Shown: piece by piece, positions 19,741 through 28,646 of the stretch | How positions within the stretch are numbered: position 1 is the stretch's first letter | Layout: each line of letters starts with the position of its first letter | DNA from: Bradyrhizobium ivorense | GTDB taxonomy: Bacteria; Pseudomonadota; Alphaproteobacteria; Rhizobiales; Xanthobacteraceae | DNA length: 64,000 bases | Direction: 5' to 3' | Assembly: GCF_900696085.1 (NCBI RefSeq) | Contig: NZ_CAADFC020000009.1 | Location: 124,001 to 188,000 of the forward strand | The notes under the pieces: model-generated | What the model saw: the letters and a program-made list of their open reading frames with translations, nothing else | Told to the model about the DNA's origin: nothing | The model's database searches: none | Position numbers and translations under genes: made by a program

Positions 19741-20847
19741 ATGCCACTTTCGGACGCCGCCTGCCGTTCCGCCAAACCCGCCGAAAAGCCCTACAAAATC
19801 AGTGATGGAGGCGGGCTGCATTTGCTCGTTGAAAAGAACGGATCGCGGCTTTGGCGGCAGGCGTATCGGTTCGACGGGAAGCAGAAACTGATCGCGCTGG
19901 GCGCCTATCCGGCGGTAGGTCTTGCCGACGCTCGCGCTGGTCGAGACGCGAACAAGGCACTTTTGGCCAAGGGCATTGATCCGTCCGAGCAGCGCAAGTT
20001 GGATCGCCGTGCCGCGCGCATCGCGCGCGCCAACACCTTCCGGATCGTCGCCGACGAACTGATCGAGAAATTCGAAGCCGAGGGCGACGACCCGAAGACA
20101 ATTGAAAAGAAAAAATGGCTTCTCGGCTTCATCAACGCCGATTTGGGCGATCGACCGATCGCCGAGATCAAGGCGTCGGAATTGCTGGATGTGCTTCGAA
20201 AGATCGAGAGGCGAGGGCGATATGATACGGCGCGGCGCGCCCGCAGCATAAGTGGTCGTGTTTTCAAGTATGCGATCAGCACCAATCGCGCTGAGCGCGA
20301 CCCATCGGCCGATCTGGCGGGGGCCCTTATTGCTCCAAAAGTCAATCACCGGGCTGCCATCACCGAGCCGAAGGCCGTTGGCGCGCTTCTCCGCGCGATC
20401 GACGACATAGACGGTCAGATGACAACGCGCGCGGCGTTGCAGTTGATAGCCCTTACGTTCGTTCGGCCGGGCGAGCTGCGGCACGCGGAGTGGAAAGAAT
20501 TCGATCTCCAGGGCGCTGTCTGGAACATTCCGAAGGAAAAAATGAAGATGCCGCGGCCGCACAAGGTGCCGCTATCTCGGCAGGCGATCGCGATCATCAA
20601 TGACCTTCGCGAAGTCACTGGCACGTCGCGCTACCTGTTTCCGCAAATCCGCTCATGGCATCGTCCGATTTCGGACGGCACGCTGAACGCTGCGCTGCGC
20701 CGGCTTGGGTATCCCCTGCGCCTGAAGGTCGATTCGAGTATTCACCCGCGGGTAACTTCAATGCGATCGGCGTGGCTGTCGCTAAGGAAACGCCTACTAA
20801 TCCGGTATTGGGCGTTTCAGCAGCATTTGGCGACCCAGCCTAGATAG
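19741..20847 (+). pseudogene. P4-type tyrosine integrase, C-terminus lost
   Basis: The N-terminal domain is typical: MPLSDAACRSAKPAEKPYKI then SDGGGLHLLV. A core-binding domain follows, and the first catalytic Arg is in TFVRPGELRHAEW near residue 240. After LNAALRRLGYP (about base 20712) the family sequence stops and an unrelated tail of about 44 residues runs to the stop. The HxxR box, the second Arg region and the Tyr nucleophile are all missing, so the protein should be inactive. It marks the entry point of the island, with start ATG 19741 in preference to the upstream codon. Confidence 0.82.
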
Positions 20848-21199
20848 CCGATTCGAGAACAGCATTATGTAGCGCCTGATGTGCTTGGAGTGTCGCCCGG
20901 CCACATCCTCGCTACGGCTTAGATCCTACGGAGCGTGGCGGCCGACATCTTGTCGAGGCCGCGGAGGTAATCGGAACGACAGGCCGGGCGCCTTCGCCTT
21001 TGGGGTGCTTCTGAGTGGCGTTGAACAGATCGCATTGACGGTCCACCAGCGGCTTGACCGCATGCAAATGTTCTTGATATGTTCTGCAGTGGGTTATTGC
21101 CGCGCCCTTTCTGAAGTGCCTCCAACCGGGCGTTAACCATCGCGTTGCTATCACTGGGTTCGGCACGCCGCGCGCTTGCGGTGATATGCGGAGACGGTC
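20848..21199. other. Gap between the broken integrase and the island genes
   Basis: No gene can be supported. Minus-strand frames here (for example 20919-21140) contain order-like strips but lack family resemblance. GGAG before the ATG at 21200 belongs to the next gene. Confidence 0.4.
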
Positions 21200-21979
21200 A
21201 TGGCCGAGACACAGATCGAATGGACCGATGCCACCTGGAATCCCGTGGCAGGGTGTTCGATAGTCAGCGCCGGCTGCACCAACTGCTATGCCATGGAGAT
21301 GGCGAAGCGCCTGCAGGCGATGAGCGTCCCTAAATACAAGGGGCTGACTCGTCGAAGCGGCAAAAGAACCGTTTGGAACGGTGTCGTCCGTGAAGATGCG
21401 ACGGCACTCGAGATTCCCCTGCGCTGGCGGAAGCCGCGGAAGATATTCGTCAATTCGATGTCGGATCTCTTCCACGATCGCGTTTCAGAGGCTTTCATCC
21501 TGAAGGTCTGGGACGTGATGGCTCGCACGCCGCACCACCACTATCAGATCCTCAGCAAGCGCCCCGAGCGCATGGGAAAGTTCGTCGGATCGAAAATCCG
21601 GAAGGTGTTGCCGAACGTTTGGCTGGGGACCAGCGTTGAAAACGCTGGCGTGGTTCACCGCATAGATCACCTGCGATCCGCTCCTGCAGCGATCCGGTTC
21701 ATATCGTTTGAACCTCTGATCGGCTCCGTCGGCCCGGTGAACCTCAGGGGTATCGATTGGGCTATCGTCGGGGGAGAAAGCGGTAAGTCAGCACGCCCGA
21801 TCCGAGAGGAGTGGATCGACGAAATCTTCGACCGTTGCGCTGTGCATAATACAGCGTTCTTTTTCAAGCAGTGGGGGACTTGGGGGAAGGACAACAAGCG
21901 CCGTTCTAAGAAAGCCAACGGGCGTATCTACCGCGACCAAGTTTGGGATCAGATGCCCCTTGCGGCGCCCTTATCTTGA
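21200..21979 (+). CDS. DUF5131 / phage Gp37-Gp68 family protein with three-Cys motif
   Basis: A 259-residue protein of the Gp37/Gp68 (DUF5131) family found in phages and islands. It opens with MAETQIEWTDATWNPVAGCS, and the three cysteines are in GCSIVSAGCTNCYAM, reminiscent of radical-SAM cluster loops. Later conserved blocks include IFVNSMSDLFH, YQILSKRPERM, WLGTSVEN, FEPLIGS and DWAIVGGESG, all diagnostic. The biochemical role is unknown. Such proteins are typically adjacent to TcmP, which is the next gene here, 190 bp downstream. GGAG precedes the ATG. It is the first gene of a plus-strand series running to 26697. Confidence 0.88.
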   Translation: MAETQIEWTDATWNPVAGCSIVSAGCTNCYAMEMAKRLQAMSVPKYKGLTRRSGKRTVWNGVVREDATALEIPLRWRKPRKIFVNSMSDLFHDRVSEAFILKVWDVMARTPHHHYQILSKRPERMGKFVGSKIRKVLPNVWLGTSVENAGVVHRIDHLRSAPAAIRFISFEPLIGSVGPVNLRGIDWAIVGGESGKSARPIREEWIDEIFDRCAVHNTAFFFKQWGTWGKDNKRRSKKANGRIYRDQVWDQMPLAAPLS

Positions 21980-22169
21980 CTTCCTGCATGCAATTGCCGC
22001 CCGGCGGTAGGGGTTCGAACGGATCGGTTTCGGGCAGGCGGCGGATGAACTGTGGTTGTGCCGCAGGGCGTCTGTGGAAAGTCGGGATGTCCTGAGTCGG
22101 GGCTCGGCACGCTAGACGCGAATCGACTAGGTTGATCTTCCGAAAATCCCCGGGAAGAACGTCGGCGAT

Positions 22170-23429
22170 ATGAGTGGACAGTACGCCTGGAAGATTGGTC
22201 GGCGTCCCCCCATTCTGGGAGAGCATAGCCTCGCCAAGCACGAAATCTTCGAACACTACGTAAAGATCTACATCGATCGCGTCACGCGAAGCCCGGCTCA
22301 GACGATGCTCAACCTGACCATCGTCGACGGCTTTTGCGGCGGTGGGCTCTACCGATCGGGATCGAAAGAAGTAGACGGATCTCCCCTCCGGCTTTTGAAA
22401 GCCGTCGAAGCCGTGGACGAGGCGCTCGGCTCCGCCCGCTCGAAAGGGTTCAATCTGAGGGTCGACTTCTTTTTCATCGACGAGAAGCGTCACCATATCG
22501 AGTTTCTCAACGACGTGCTTCAAAAGCGCGGATACGGATCGAGGCTTGGGCGGGATATCTTTGTTCGCAAGGCCCTCTTTCAGGAGGCGCTTCCCGATAT
22601 CGTGGCTCACATCCGCAAGAAGGGCACGGCGCAGCGCTCGTTGTTTTTTCTGGACCAATACGGTTGGAGCGATGTCGCTTTGGGGACAATGCGCGAGGTC
22701 ATGAGCTCGATCGAAAAGCCGGAAATCTTACTGACGTTCGCGGTCGATGCCCTGATCGATTTCCTTTCGGAAAAGACAGGCGAGACGCAGGCGCTCCTCA
22801 ACGTCGAACTCGAGCGGGAAGATGTCCGCGAGTTGACAGGCATGCGCGATGCCGATGGTTGGCGCTATCTAATTCAAAATGGCCTCTATCGCCACATCCG
22901 CGATCGGGCTGGAGCCCGTTTCTACACGCCCTTCTTTATTCGCTCGGTCGAGGCTCACCGATCATATTGGCTATTGCACCTGTCCAACCACCGGCAGGCG
23001 AGGGATGAAATGGGAAAGCTGCACTGGCGGCTGAACAACCATTTCCAACATCATGGCGGGGCCGGTTTCCATGCTCTCGGTTTCGATCCGTCGAAGGATT
23101 TGCGCCAGGGCATGCTCACGTTCATGTTCGACGATGACGCTAGAAGGCGTTCGGAAGCTGCAGTCCTGGAACAGCTGCCACCCATGATTCATTCAGCCAG
23201 CAGGGCGGGGCGCGGCCTCCTTGTGGAGGAGCTATTCGCCGGGAACTGCAATGATACGCCCGTAACTTCGGAAATCCTCCAGAAGCAGCTCGTGCTCCTT
23301 CGGGACGAAGGAGAGCTATCGATTATCGCCCCCGACGGCTCCAGAAAGCCGAGAGCAAGAACCATCGGATGGGGAGATCGCTTGTTCTTGCCTGAAGAGC
23401 GATCGTTATTCAGTAGGCTGGGTTTCTGA
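22170..23429 (+). CDS. tcmP: Three-Cys-motif partner protein TcmP
   Basis: A 419-residue protein of the TcmP family, named for its pairing with three-Cys-motif proteins like the upstream DUF5131. The first half looks like a Rossmann methyltransferase fold: motif I-like VDGFCGGGLY near residue 53, VDFFFIDEKRHH near residue 95, and FFLDQYGWSDV near residue 160 at the motif IV position. The second half (residues 230-400) is helical without a recognised domain. Function is not known in detail; an RNA or protein target is likely. Its pairing with DUF5131 is well established, but no experiment is known to me that gives the substrate. Confidence 0.85.
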   Translation: MSGQYAWKIGRRPPILGEHSLAKHEIFEHYVKIYIDRVTRSPAQTMLNLTIVDGFCGGGLYRSGSKEVDGSPLRLLKAVEAVDEALGSARSKGFNLRVDFFFIDEKRHHIEFLNDVLQKRGYGSRLGRDIFVRKALFQEALPDIVAHIRKKGTAQRSLFFLDQYGWSDVALGTMREVMSSIEKPEILLTFAVDALIDFLSEKTGETQALLNVELEREDVRELTGMRDADGWRYLIQNGLYRHIRDRAGARFYTPFFIRSVEAHRSYWLLHLSNHRQARDEMGKLHWRLNNHFQHHGGAGFHALGFDPSKDLRQGMLTFMFDDDARRRSEAAVLEQLPPMIHSASRAGRGLLVEELFAGNCNDTPVTSEILQKQLVLLRDEGELSIIAPDGSRKPRARTIGWGDRLFLPEERSLFSRLGF

Positions 23430-23731
23430 AAAGTTGCGGATTTGAAAAATGCAAGTAATATCAGTGCGTTGTTCTCGCCGGCGCGCCTTCGTCTATATTT
23501 CCTGCGGATTGCGCCGATCAGGGCTCGCGGCGCGCGCAAATCCCGGTTAGGAAGCGCAACGCGACGACATATGAGAGGATCGTATCGGAGGCATTTCCGA
23601 AGCAATCTCAAACTTCTGTGGAGCCCTTAGGAGTTCCGGGAGTGGGATCAGGAAAGCGACTATCGGCGCAGAACGTTTGGGGATAACTTGACGAAGTCGC
23701 GCTGCGGCGCGCGCGAGGGCGGAGCGACATC
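23430..23731. other. Intergenic region before the exonuclease-kinase gene
   Basis: These 300 bases hold no supported gene. The region could carry the promoter of the next two genes, but no clear -35/-10 pair is visible. GGAG at 23721-23724 is the ribosome site of the TTG start that follows. Confidence 0.4.
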
Positions 23732-25642
23732 TTGTTTTCACTATTCGATTCGGAGGGGGTCAATCCGCCGACCTCGCGGACGCGAGCGGTCCTACCCGTC
23801 CGCAAGAGTGCCGCGCCCGACGTCAATCTGTCGCCTATCCTCTCGCGGGACGCTCGAGTCCTATTTCTGGACGTCGAGACCACGGGCCTTAGTTGGTTCT
23901 ACGACGAGATCACGATCATCGGCTGGGCCATCGACGGCACCTACAAGGTCCTGGTGAAGGGCGAGGACCCAGCCCCCCTGCTCAAGGATCTCGCCTCGGC
24001 TACCGTTCTGGTGACCTTTAACGGCACTCTGTTCGATCTTCGATTCCTTCAGAAGACGTTCGGCGATCTGGTGCTGCCGGGGATCCATGTCGATCTGCGT
24101 TACCTTTCACGCCGGGTCGGACTCGCCGGTGGGCAGAAGAGCATCGAGAGGGAGCTCAAGATCGACTTCCGAAACGATCTCGATGACGTCGATGGCGCTG
24201 CGGCCGTGCTTCTGTGGCACGATTACCTGCGCGGAAGCCTGCCGGCGTTGCAGAAGCTCGTCCTGTACAATCGAAGCGACGTCCTTGGTATGGCAGCCAT
24301 CTTGGACATCGTGATGGCTCGCCTCAATCTGCAGCGTGATTTCTGGCTTCAGCCTCAGGCGTTCGAGGAGATCGCCCGGCGCATCTTCGGTCAACCGGCC
24401 CCGATCATCTCGGACCGTGCGCTCCAACCCAGTGTCGTGTTCCGCAGCTTCGCGTCGATCTTCTCTGCTACTCCGGCCGAGCAGGCCCGGATCGTCGGCA
24501 TCGATTTGACCGGTTCGGAGAAGCGCGGCTCCGGATGGTGTTTTCTAAACGGTGCGGTCGCCGAGACGCTTACGGTGCATACCGATGAGGAAATGGTCGG
24601 TCGGATAATCGATCTCAAGCCGGATCTAGTCTCCATCGACTCCCCACTCTCGCTTCCGTTCGGACGCACCGTGGTGACCGACGATGATCCAGGTCGACAG
24701 CAGTACGGCATCATGCGCAAGTGCGAACGCGAGTTGAAGCGGCGCGGCGTCAACGTGTATCCGGCGCTGCTGCCGAGCATGCAGGGACTGACAAGGCGCG
24801 GCATGTTGCTGGCGGCCAGGATCCGAAGCGAAGGAGTCGCGGTCATCGAAAGCTATCCTGGCGCGGCTCAGGATATCATGGCGATCCCGCGCAAGGGAGC
24901 TGGGATCGAATATCTGAAGCGCGGCCTCTCCGATTTCGGTATCGAAGGACGATATGTTTCGGAAGACGTCACGCATGATGAGCTCGACGCAATTACTGCC
25001 GCGTTGGTCGGCTCCTTCTTCCTCGCCGGCAAGTACGAAGCACTCTGCGGCCCGACCGAAGGCGCCTTAATCGTGCCGAAGCTGACCGACAGTATCGATG
25101 CTCCTCTCGTTGTGGGGATCAGCGGACGCATCTGCTCCGGAAAGACTACCGCCGCCAGGATGCTGGAAGAACAGGGCTTCGCGTACACGCGATTTAGCCT
25201 GGTCATAGACGACGAGATCAGGGAAGCGGGACAGACTCCCGATCGCGCGACACGTCAGCAGTTCGGCGAGCGGATCCATAGCGAGAAGGGCCAGAGGTGG
25301 CTATGCGAGCGTGTCCTTCAACGCGTGGGAGGCCATAACCTGATCGTGATTGATGGGCTTCGTTTCCCCGAGGACCGGGCGTATTTCGTGGAGACCTTCG
25401 GAGCCCGTTTCATCCATCTCCATATTTCCGCATCGGATGAGGTCCGCCGCGACAGATATGCGGAAGATGCATCCGTTTCTTTCGAGTCGGCCGACGATCA
25501 GCCGGTCGAGGCCGGTATCGGGCCGCTCGCGAAGTTGGCTCAGATCCATTTGACGAACGAGGGAAGCTTGTCCGAGTTGAAACAGTCGCTAGATCAGGTC
25601 ATCTCGGAGGTCTCGAAGAGCGGCAAATGCCTGTCTCAGTAA
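23732..25642 (+). CDS. DEDDy exonuclease - DUF429 - P-loop nucleotide kinase fusion
   Basis: A 636-residue three-domain protein starting at TTG 23732 with GGAG eight bases upstream. Residues 35-215 form a YprB/RNase H-like DEDDy exonuclease: FLDVETTG, FNGTLFDLRFL and YNRSDVLGM supply the acidic set and the Tyr-x3-Asp. Residues 250-430 are DUF429, another RNase H-fold domain, with IVGIDLTGSEK, SIDSPLSLPFGR, ESYPGAA and THDELDAITAA. Residues 455-625 are a P-loop kinase with GRICSGKTTAARML and IDGLRFPEDRAYF, like dephospho-CoA or deoxynucleotide kinases. The last 16 bases overlap the PurA/PurZ-like gene, so the two are probably co-translated. The domain calls are good; their combined role is unknown. 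Confidence 0.85.
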   Translation: MFSLFDSEGVNPPTSRTRAVLPVRKSAAPDVNLSPILSRDARVLFLDVETTGLSWFYDEITIIGWAIDGTYKVLVKGEDPAPLLKDLASATVLVTFNGTLFDLRFLQKTFGDLVLPGIHVDLRYLSRRVGLAGGQKSIERELKIDFRNDLDDVDGAAAVLLWHDYLRGSLPALQKLVLYNRSDVLGMAAILDIVMARLNLQRDFWLQPQAFEEIARRIFGQPAPIISDRALQPSVVFRSFASIFSATPAEQARIVGIDLTGSEKRGSGWCFLNGAVAETLTVHTDEEMVGRIIDLKPDLVSIDSPLSLPFGRTVVTDDDPGRQQYGIMRKCERELKRRGVNVYPALLPSMQGLTRRGMLLAARIRSEGVAVIESYPGAAQDIMAIPRKGAGIEYLKRGLSDFGIEGRYVSEDVTHDELDAITAALVGSFFLAGKYEALCGPTEGALIVPKLTDSIDAPLVVGISGRICSGKTTAARMLEEQGFAYTRFSLVIDDEIREAGQTPDRATRQQFGERIHSEKGQRWLCERVLQRVGGHNLIVIDGLRFPEDRAYFVETFGARFIHLHISASDEVRRDRYAEDASVSFESADDQPVEAGIGPLAKLAQIHLTNEGSLSELKQSLDQVISEVSKSGKCLSQ

Positions 25643-26697
25643 TCGTTGGTGGCCAGTACGGTTCGGAAGGAAAAGGCAAGGTCGCGCTCGCGATTGCCCG
25701 CGGGAAGGGGGCTCGCTGCGTCATCCGCGTCGGCGGAACCAATTCAGGGCATACGATCGTCGACGAGTGCGGCAAGCCACGTTCCTTCCGTCAGTTGCCA
25801 GCGTCCGTCTTCGCAAAGGATACGATCGCGGTACTCCCGCCTGGGGCCCTCATCGACGCCGAAATATTCGAGAGGGAAGTCGCCGAACTCGGGTTGGGGC
25901 CGGACCGCGTCAAGGTCAGCCCATTTGCGAGCTTGATCTCCGCGGAGGATCGTGAGGCGGAAAGATCGAGCGGGCTCGTCGATCGGATCGGTTCGACCGG
26001 ATCGGGAACGGGTGCCGCGCTGGTACGCCGGATCGGCCGGGCCTCAACGGTTCGTCTGGCGGAGGATGAACCGAAGTTGGGGCCCTATCTCGATGATACC
26101 GCTCAGCTGATGCGCGACCTTCTGGCCAAGGGGCAACGCATCGTCATCGAAGGATCGCAGGGATTCGGGCTTTCCGTGCTCCATGGAGGCTTCTACCCGC
26201 ATGCGACCAGCCGGGACACAATAGCCGCCGCGTTCGTCTCGGAGGCTGGTCTGAGCCCATTAGACGTCGACGAGATCGTGCTCGTCTTGCGCGCTCACCC
26301 GATCCGGGTAGCAGGTAATTCCGGCCAGCTCGAGGCTGAGATGAGTTGGAAGGAACTCGCGATCGAAGCGGGCCTTGCCGAGGACTATAGAGAGCTTACC
26401 ACCGCGACGAAAAAAGTCCGACGTATCGGCCGTTTCGAGGTCGACGTCGTACGAAGGGCCGTCGCCGCAAATCAGCCCACCTCGATCGTTCTGAACCATC
26501 TCGACTATGTCGATCCTGCCCTCGCCAAAGGCAAGCGAAGCGGCCTTGCGCGCGATTTTGTTGCGCGCGTGGAATCGCGGATTGGAGCAGCGGTGACGAT
26601 GGTCGGATTCGGACCCGATTCGTTGGAACCGAGATCCGTTCTCGAAAAGGATGGCCGAACTCAACCCACCTCGAGGCAGTCCCTCAAAGCCGTCTGA
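25627..26697 (+). CDS. PurA-family ligase with Asp13 to Ser change (PurZ-like)
   Basis: A 356-residue member of the adenylosuccinate synthetase family, well short of the roughly 430 residues of bacterial PurA. The P-loop reads GGQYGSEGKGKVA: Ser13 replaces the catalytic Asp of PurA, a change known from PurZ, which makes 2-aminoadenylosuccinate from dGMP in Z-genome phages. His42 (GGTNSGHTIV), GSTGSGTGAA, EGSQGFGLSV and the aspartate-binding loop LTTATKKVRRIGRF are kept. It overlaps the kinase-fusion gene by 16 bases and meets the minus-strand methyltransferase-like gene tail to tail with a 37 bp overlap. Family membership is secure. PurZ activity is inference from one residue, length and context; a sequence divergent from both classes is also possible. 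Confidence 0.82.
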   Translation: MPVSVIVGGQYGSEGKGKVALAIARGKGARCVIRVGGTNSGHTIVDECGKPRSFRQLPASVFAKDTIAVLPPGALIDAEIFEREVAELGLGPDRVKVSPFASLISAEDREAERSSGLVDRIGSTGSGTGAALVRRIGRASTVRLAEDEPKLGPYLDDTAQLMRDLLAKGQRIVIEGSQGFGLSVLHGGFYPHATSRDTIAAAFVSEAGLSPLDVDEIVLVLRAHPIRVAGNSGQLEAEMSWKELAIEAGLAEDYRELTTATKKVRRIGRFEVDVVRRAVAANQPTSIVLNHLDYVDPALAKGKRSGLARDFVARVESRIGAAVTMVGFGPDSLEPRSVLEKDGRTQPTSRQSLKAV

Positions 26698-27410
26698 GAA
26701 ATCCGTTCGATCGAAGCGGCCAGGACGTGCGCGTGCTCGTTCTGAGCCACAATCCAAAAATGTCGACACGATCCGCGACGCGCCAAGAAATGTCGAAGGA
26801 GCGGAGCATCGGGAAATCGCTCGCGGAATTTCGCCTTCAGTATGTCGGCTTGACGCGCGACCGTCGCCGTCCGGTTGAGATGGTGATAGATGATCAGCGA
26901 ATGTCCGGCATCCCAGAAATCGGCAACTTCGTTCCAGAAAACATATTTTCCGCTCTTTGGAGAGTGCCGTTGGACCGATGCCGTCTCTAGTCCGTTGTCC
27001 GGATCGAGAAAGACGAGCTGGTGATCCTTCGCACTGGCCAACGCCTTCCTGAGCCAACTTGCGCGCTGTCGGGCCCTTGCCGCACGAGGAAGTCTAATCT
27101 CGCTCTTCCGGTCAGAAATGATCTTGTCGAAGAAGGACGTGTCCGGGGGCAAAATTCGCGATCTGGCGATTGCCCGAACGTTCCTTCGGTTGTTACTCAC
27201 GATCTTCTCAAGCGCAGCGTGCAGGTCGGGATCCAGCCTGGCGAGACTTGGATCCTTGAGATAACTGACATGGCGACCATCTGAATTATGATCCTCGTCC
27301 GAGAACAGATACCAGATCACGGCCATTCGGAGCCTGGTGTGTTCAGCGATCGCGCGAAGCAAGGCGAATTTCGCGAAGTCTCCAACGTCTCCGACGTATC
27401 GATTTTGCAT
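26661..27410 (-). CDS. RlmJ/TcmP-like methyltransferase-fold protein of unknown function
   Basis: A 249-residue protein whose N-terminus MQNRYVGDVGDFAKFALLRA and central LVFLDPDNGLE place it in a family distantly like RlmJ, whose equivalents are an N-terminal HAGNHSEVFKHALL and a FLDPPFE block. The NPPF/DPPY-type catalytic motif is replaced by DPDNG, so base-amine methylation is doubtful. The C-terminus has a conserved-looking HFWIVAQNEHAHVLAASIER. It starts 27 bases after the deaminase-like gene on the same strand, making a likely two-gene operon. Its 3' end overlaps the PurA-family gene by 37 bp. I can give no function. Confidence 0.65.
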   Translation of the reverse strand: MQNRYVGDVGDFAKFALLRAIAEHTRLRMAVIWYLFSDEDHNSDGRHVSYLKDPSLARLDPDLHAALEKIVSNNRRNVRAIARSRILPPDTSFFDKIISDRKSEIRLPRAARARQRASWLRKALASAKDHQLVFLDPDNGLETASVQRHSPKSGKYVFWNEVADFWDAGHSLIIYHHLNRTATVARQADILKAKFRERFPDAPLLRHFLARRGSCRHFWIVAQNEHAHVLAASIERISQTALRDCLEVG

Positions 27411-27437
27411 GGGTGCGTCTCTAGCAATTCGACCGGA

Positions 27438-28601
27438 CTACGGTCTGCCCGCAGGAACGGTCCCGAGTTGCTTCTTCAAGACGTCGTTCTCCTTCTCCAA
27501 AGCCGTGACCCGCTGCTCCAGCGATTTGGCGATCGAAATCGCATCTGATACATCTTTTCCCACTCCGGTCACCTTGGCGACACGCTCGTCCAGGGTCTTG
27601 AAGGAGGGCGGCACTATCCACTGCACGGCGACTGCCGCAAGCAGAGCGATGCCGAGGCAGAAGGCTAGACTGCCATACCAATAGTTCCTCAAGAAGCGTC
27701 GAACCTCGCGCGCCGTCTGTGCGAGGACCGTCGGATAGCGATCGAGATGCAGCCGGGCCAGGCGAAATTGAAGATGCGCGAAATAAGCCATCAGAAACGC
27801 CGCGACGGCGAGGCCCAGCGTTATAGGGCCCAACAGTGTCGCATACTCGTCGAGTGCGTTCGCTCCGGCTTTCGAGTAGATCGCCAAAAGCGTTAGTGCC
27901 ATGGCGAACACCGCAAAGGATATTTGAGTGAATTGAATGAACCGCCCCTCCAACGTCTTCACAGACTCCTCGAACTCCTCGATCTTTCTACCGGCGCGCG
28001 TGAACAAGGCGCTTTGGAAGTCGATGATCTCGAACTCCTCAAGGATCACGCGTTTGGGCGGCTGAGGATATCGGACGAGTTCGTCCTTCGGCTTGCCCGG
28101 GTCGAAATGCGTCGTCCGGGAAAAGTCCATGAGCGCCAGCTCTTGACCCTTGTACAATGTGACGGGCTTGTCCGAGAGATTGTAGATGGGGCAGAAGAGG
28201 TACCCGGCGTAGCCCGGATCGACCTGTGGTCCTCCGACCCACAGCAGCCCGGCATAGGCATGTTTCACTCGGATGTTCCACCGCGCGATCATGAAGCGCG
28301 GTAGCCGCACCCTCTCTCCGGTCTTGATGACCGCTACCTCGAACGGCTGGATCGTGATGTGGCTCTCCAGCGGCAGGTACCGGCCCGACATGAAGTATTC
28401 CTCGCCCACCGTGAGCTCGTAGCCGGCGGGCTTGAGCAGCTCTTTCTTGAACGGCTCGATCATGTGGTGGTTTTGGGCGAAATAAGTGATCTGGTCACTC
28501 AGAAGGATGCCAGGCGAGCCCTGGATCGGATCCACTTCCAAGACCGGATACTTCGTGATTTCGGCAAGCTCGTCAGCCCGCTTTTTAGCCAGATCTGCCA
28601 C
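27438..28601 (-). CDS. Membrane-anchored dCTP-deaminase/dUTPase-like protein, three TM segments
   Basis: A 387-residue protein. GTG 28601 is the start because GGGAGG lies five bases upstream on the minus strand; the open frame extends a further 101 codons without family likeness. Residues 15-185 follow the dCTP deaminase/dUTPase jelly roll: LLKPAGYELTVGEEYFM, RFMIARWNIRVKHAYAGLL and QVDPGYAGYLFCPIYNLSDK. The catalytic Glu of dCTP deaminases (in the LEFYN-type block) is replaced by Pro in FCPIYNLSD, so deamination is unlikely. Three hydrophobic segments lie at about residues 222-242, 255-275 and 315-335, followed by a coiled coil (SLEQRVTALEKENDVLKKQL). It likely binds a nucleotide at the membrane face. 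Confidence 0.75.
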   Translation of the reverse strand: MADLAKKRADELAEITKYPVLEVDPIQGSPGILLSDQITYFAQNHHMIEPFKKELLKPAGYELTVGEEYFMSGRYLPLESHITIQPFEVAVIKTGERVRLPRFMIARWNIRVKHAYAGLLWVGGPQVDPGYAGYLFCPIYNLSDKPVTLYKGQELALMDFSRTTHFDPGKPKDELVRYPQPPKRVILEEFEIIDFQSALFTRAGRKIEEFEESVKTLEGRFIQFTQISFAVFAMALTLLAIYSKAGANALDEYATLLGPITLGLAVAAFLMAYFAHLQFRLARLHLDRYPTVLAQTAREVRRFLRNYWYGSLAFCLGIALLAAVAVQWIVPPSFKTLDERVAKVTGVGKDVSDAISIAKSLEQRVTALEKENDVLKKQLGTVPAGRP

Positions 28602-28646
28602 TAAACCTCCCGTTGATCGGAATCGTCGGACCGGTATACTACGGAG

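Noticed and set aside
20912..21475. 187-residue minus-strand ORF
   Set aside because: It overlaps the start of the well-supported DUF5131 gene in antisense and has no recognisable family.
25627..26697. Ordinary housekeeping adenylosuccinate synthetase
   Set aside because: Catalytic Asp13 is Ser, length is about 75 residues short, and the gene sits on a mobile island next to a nuclease-kinase fusion.
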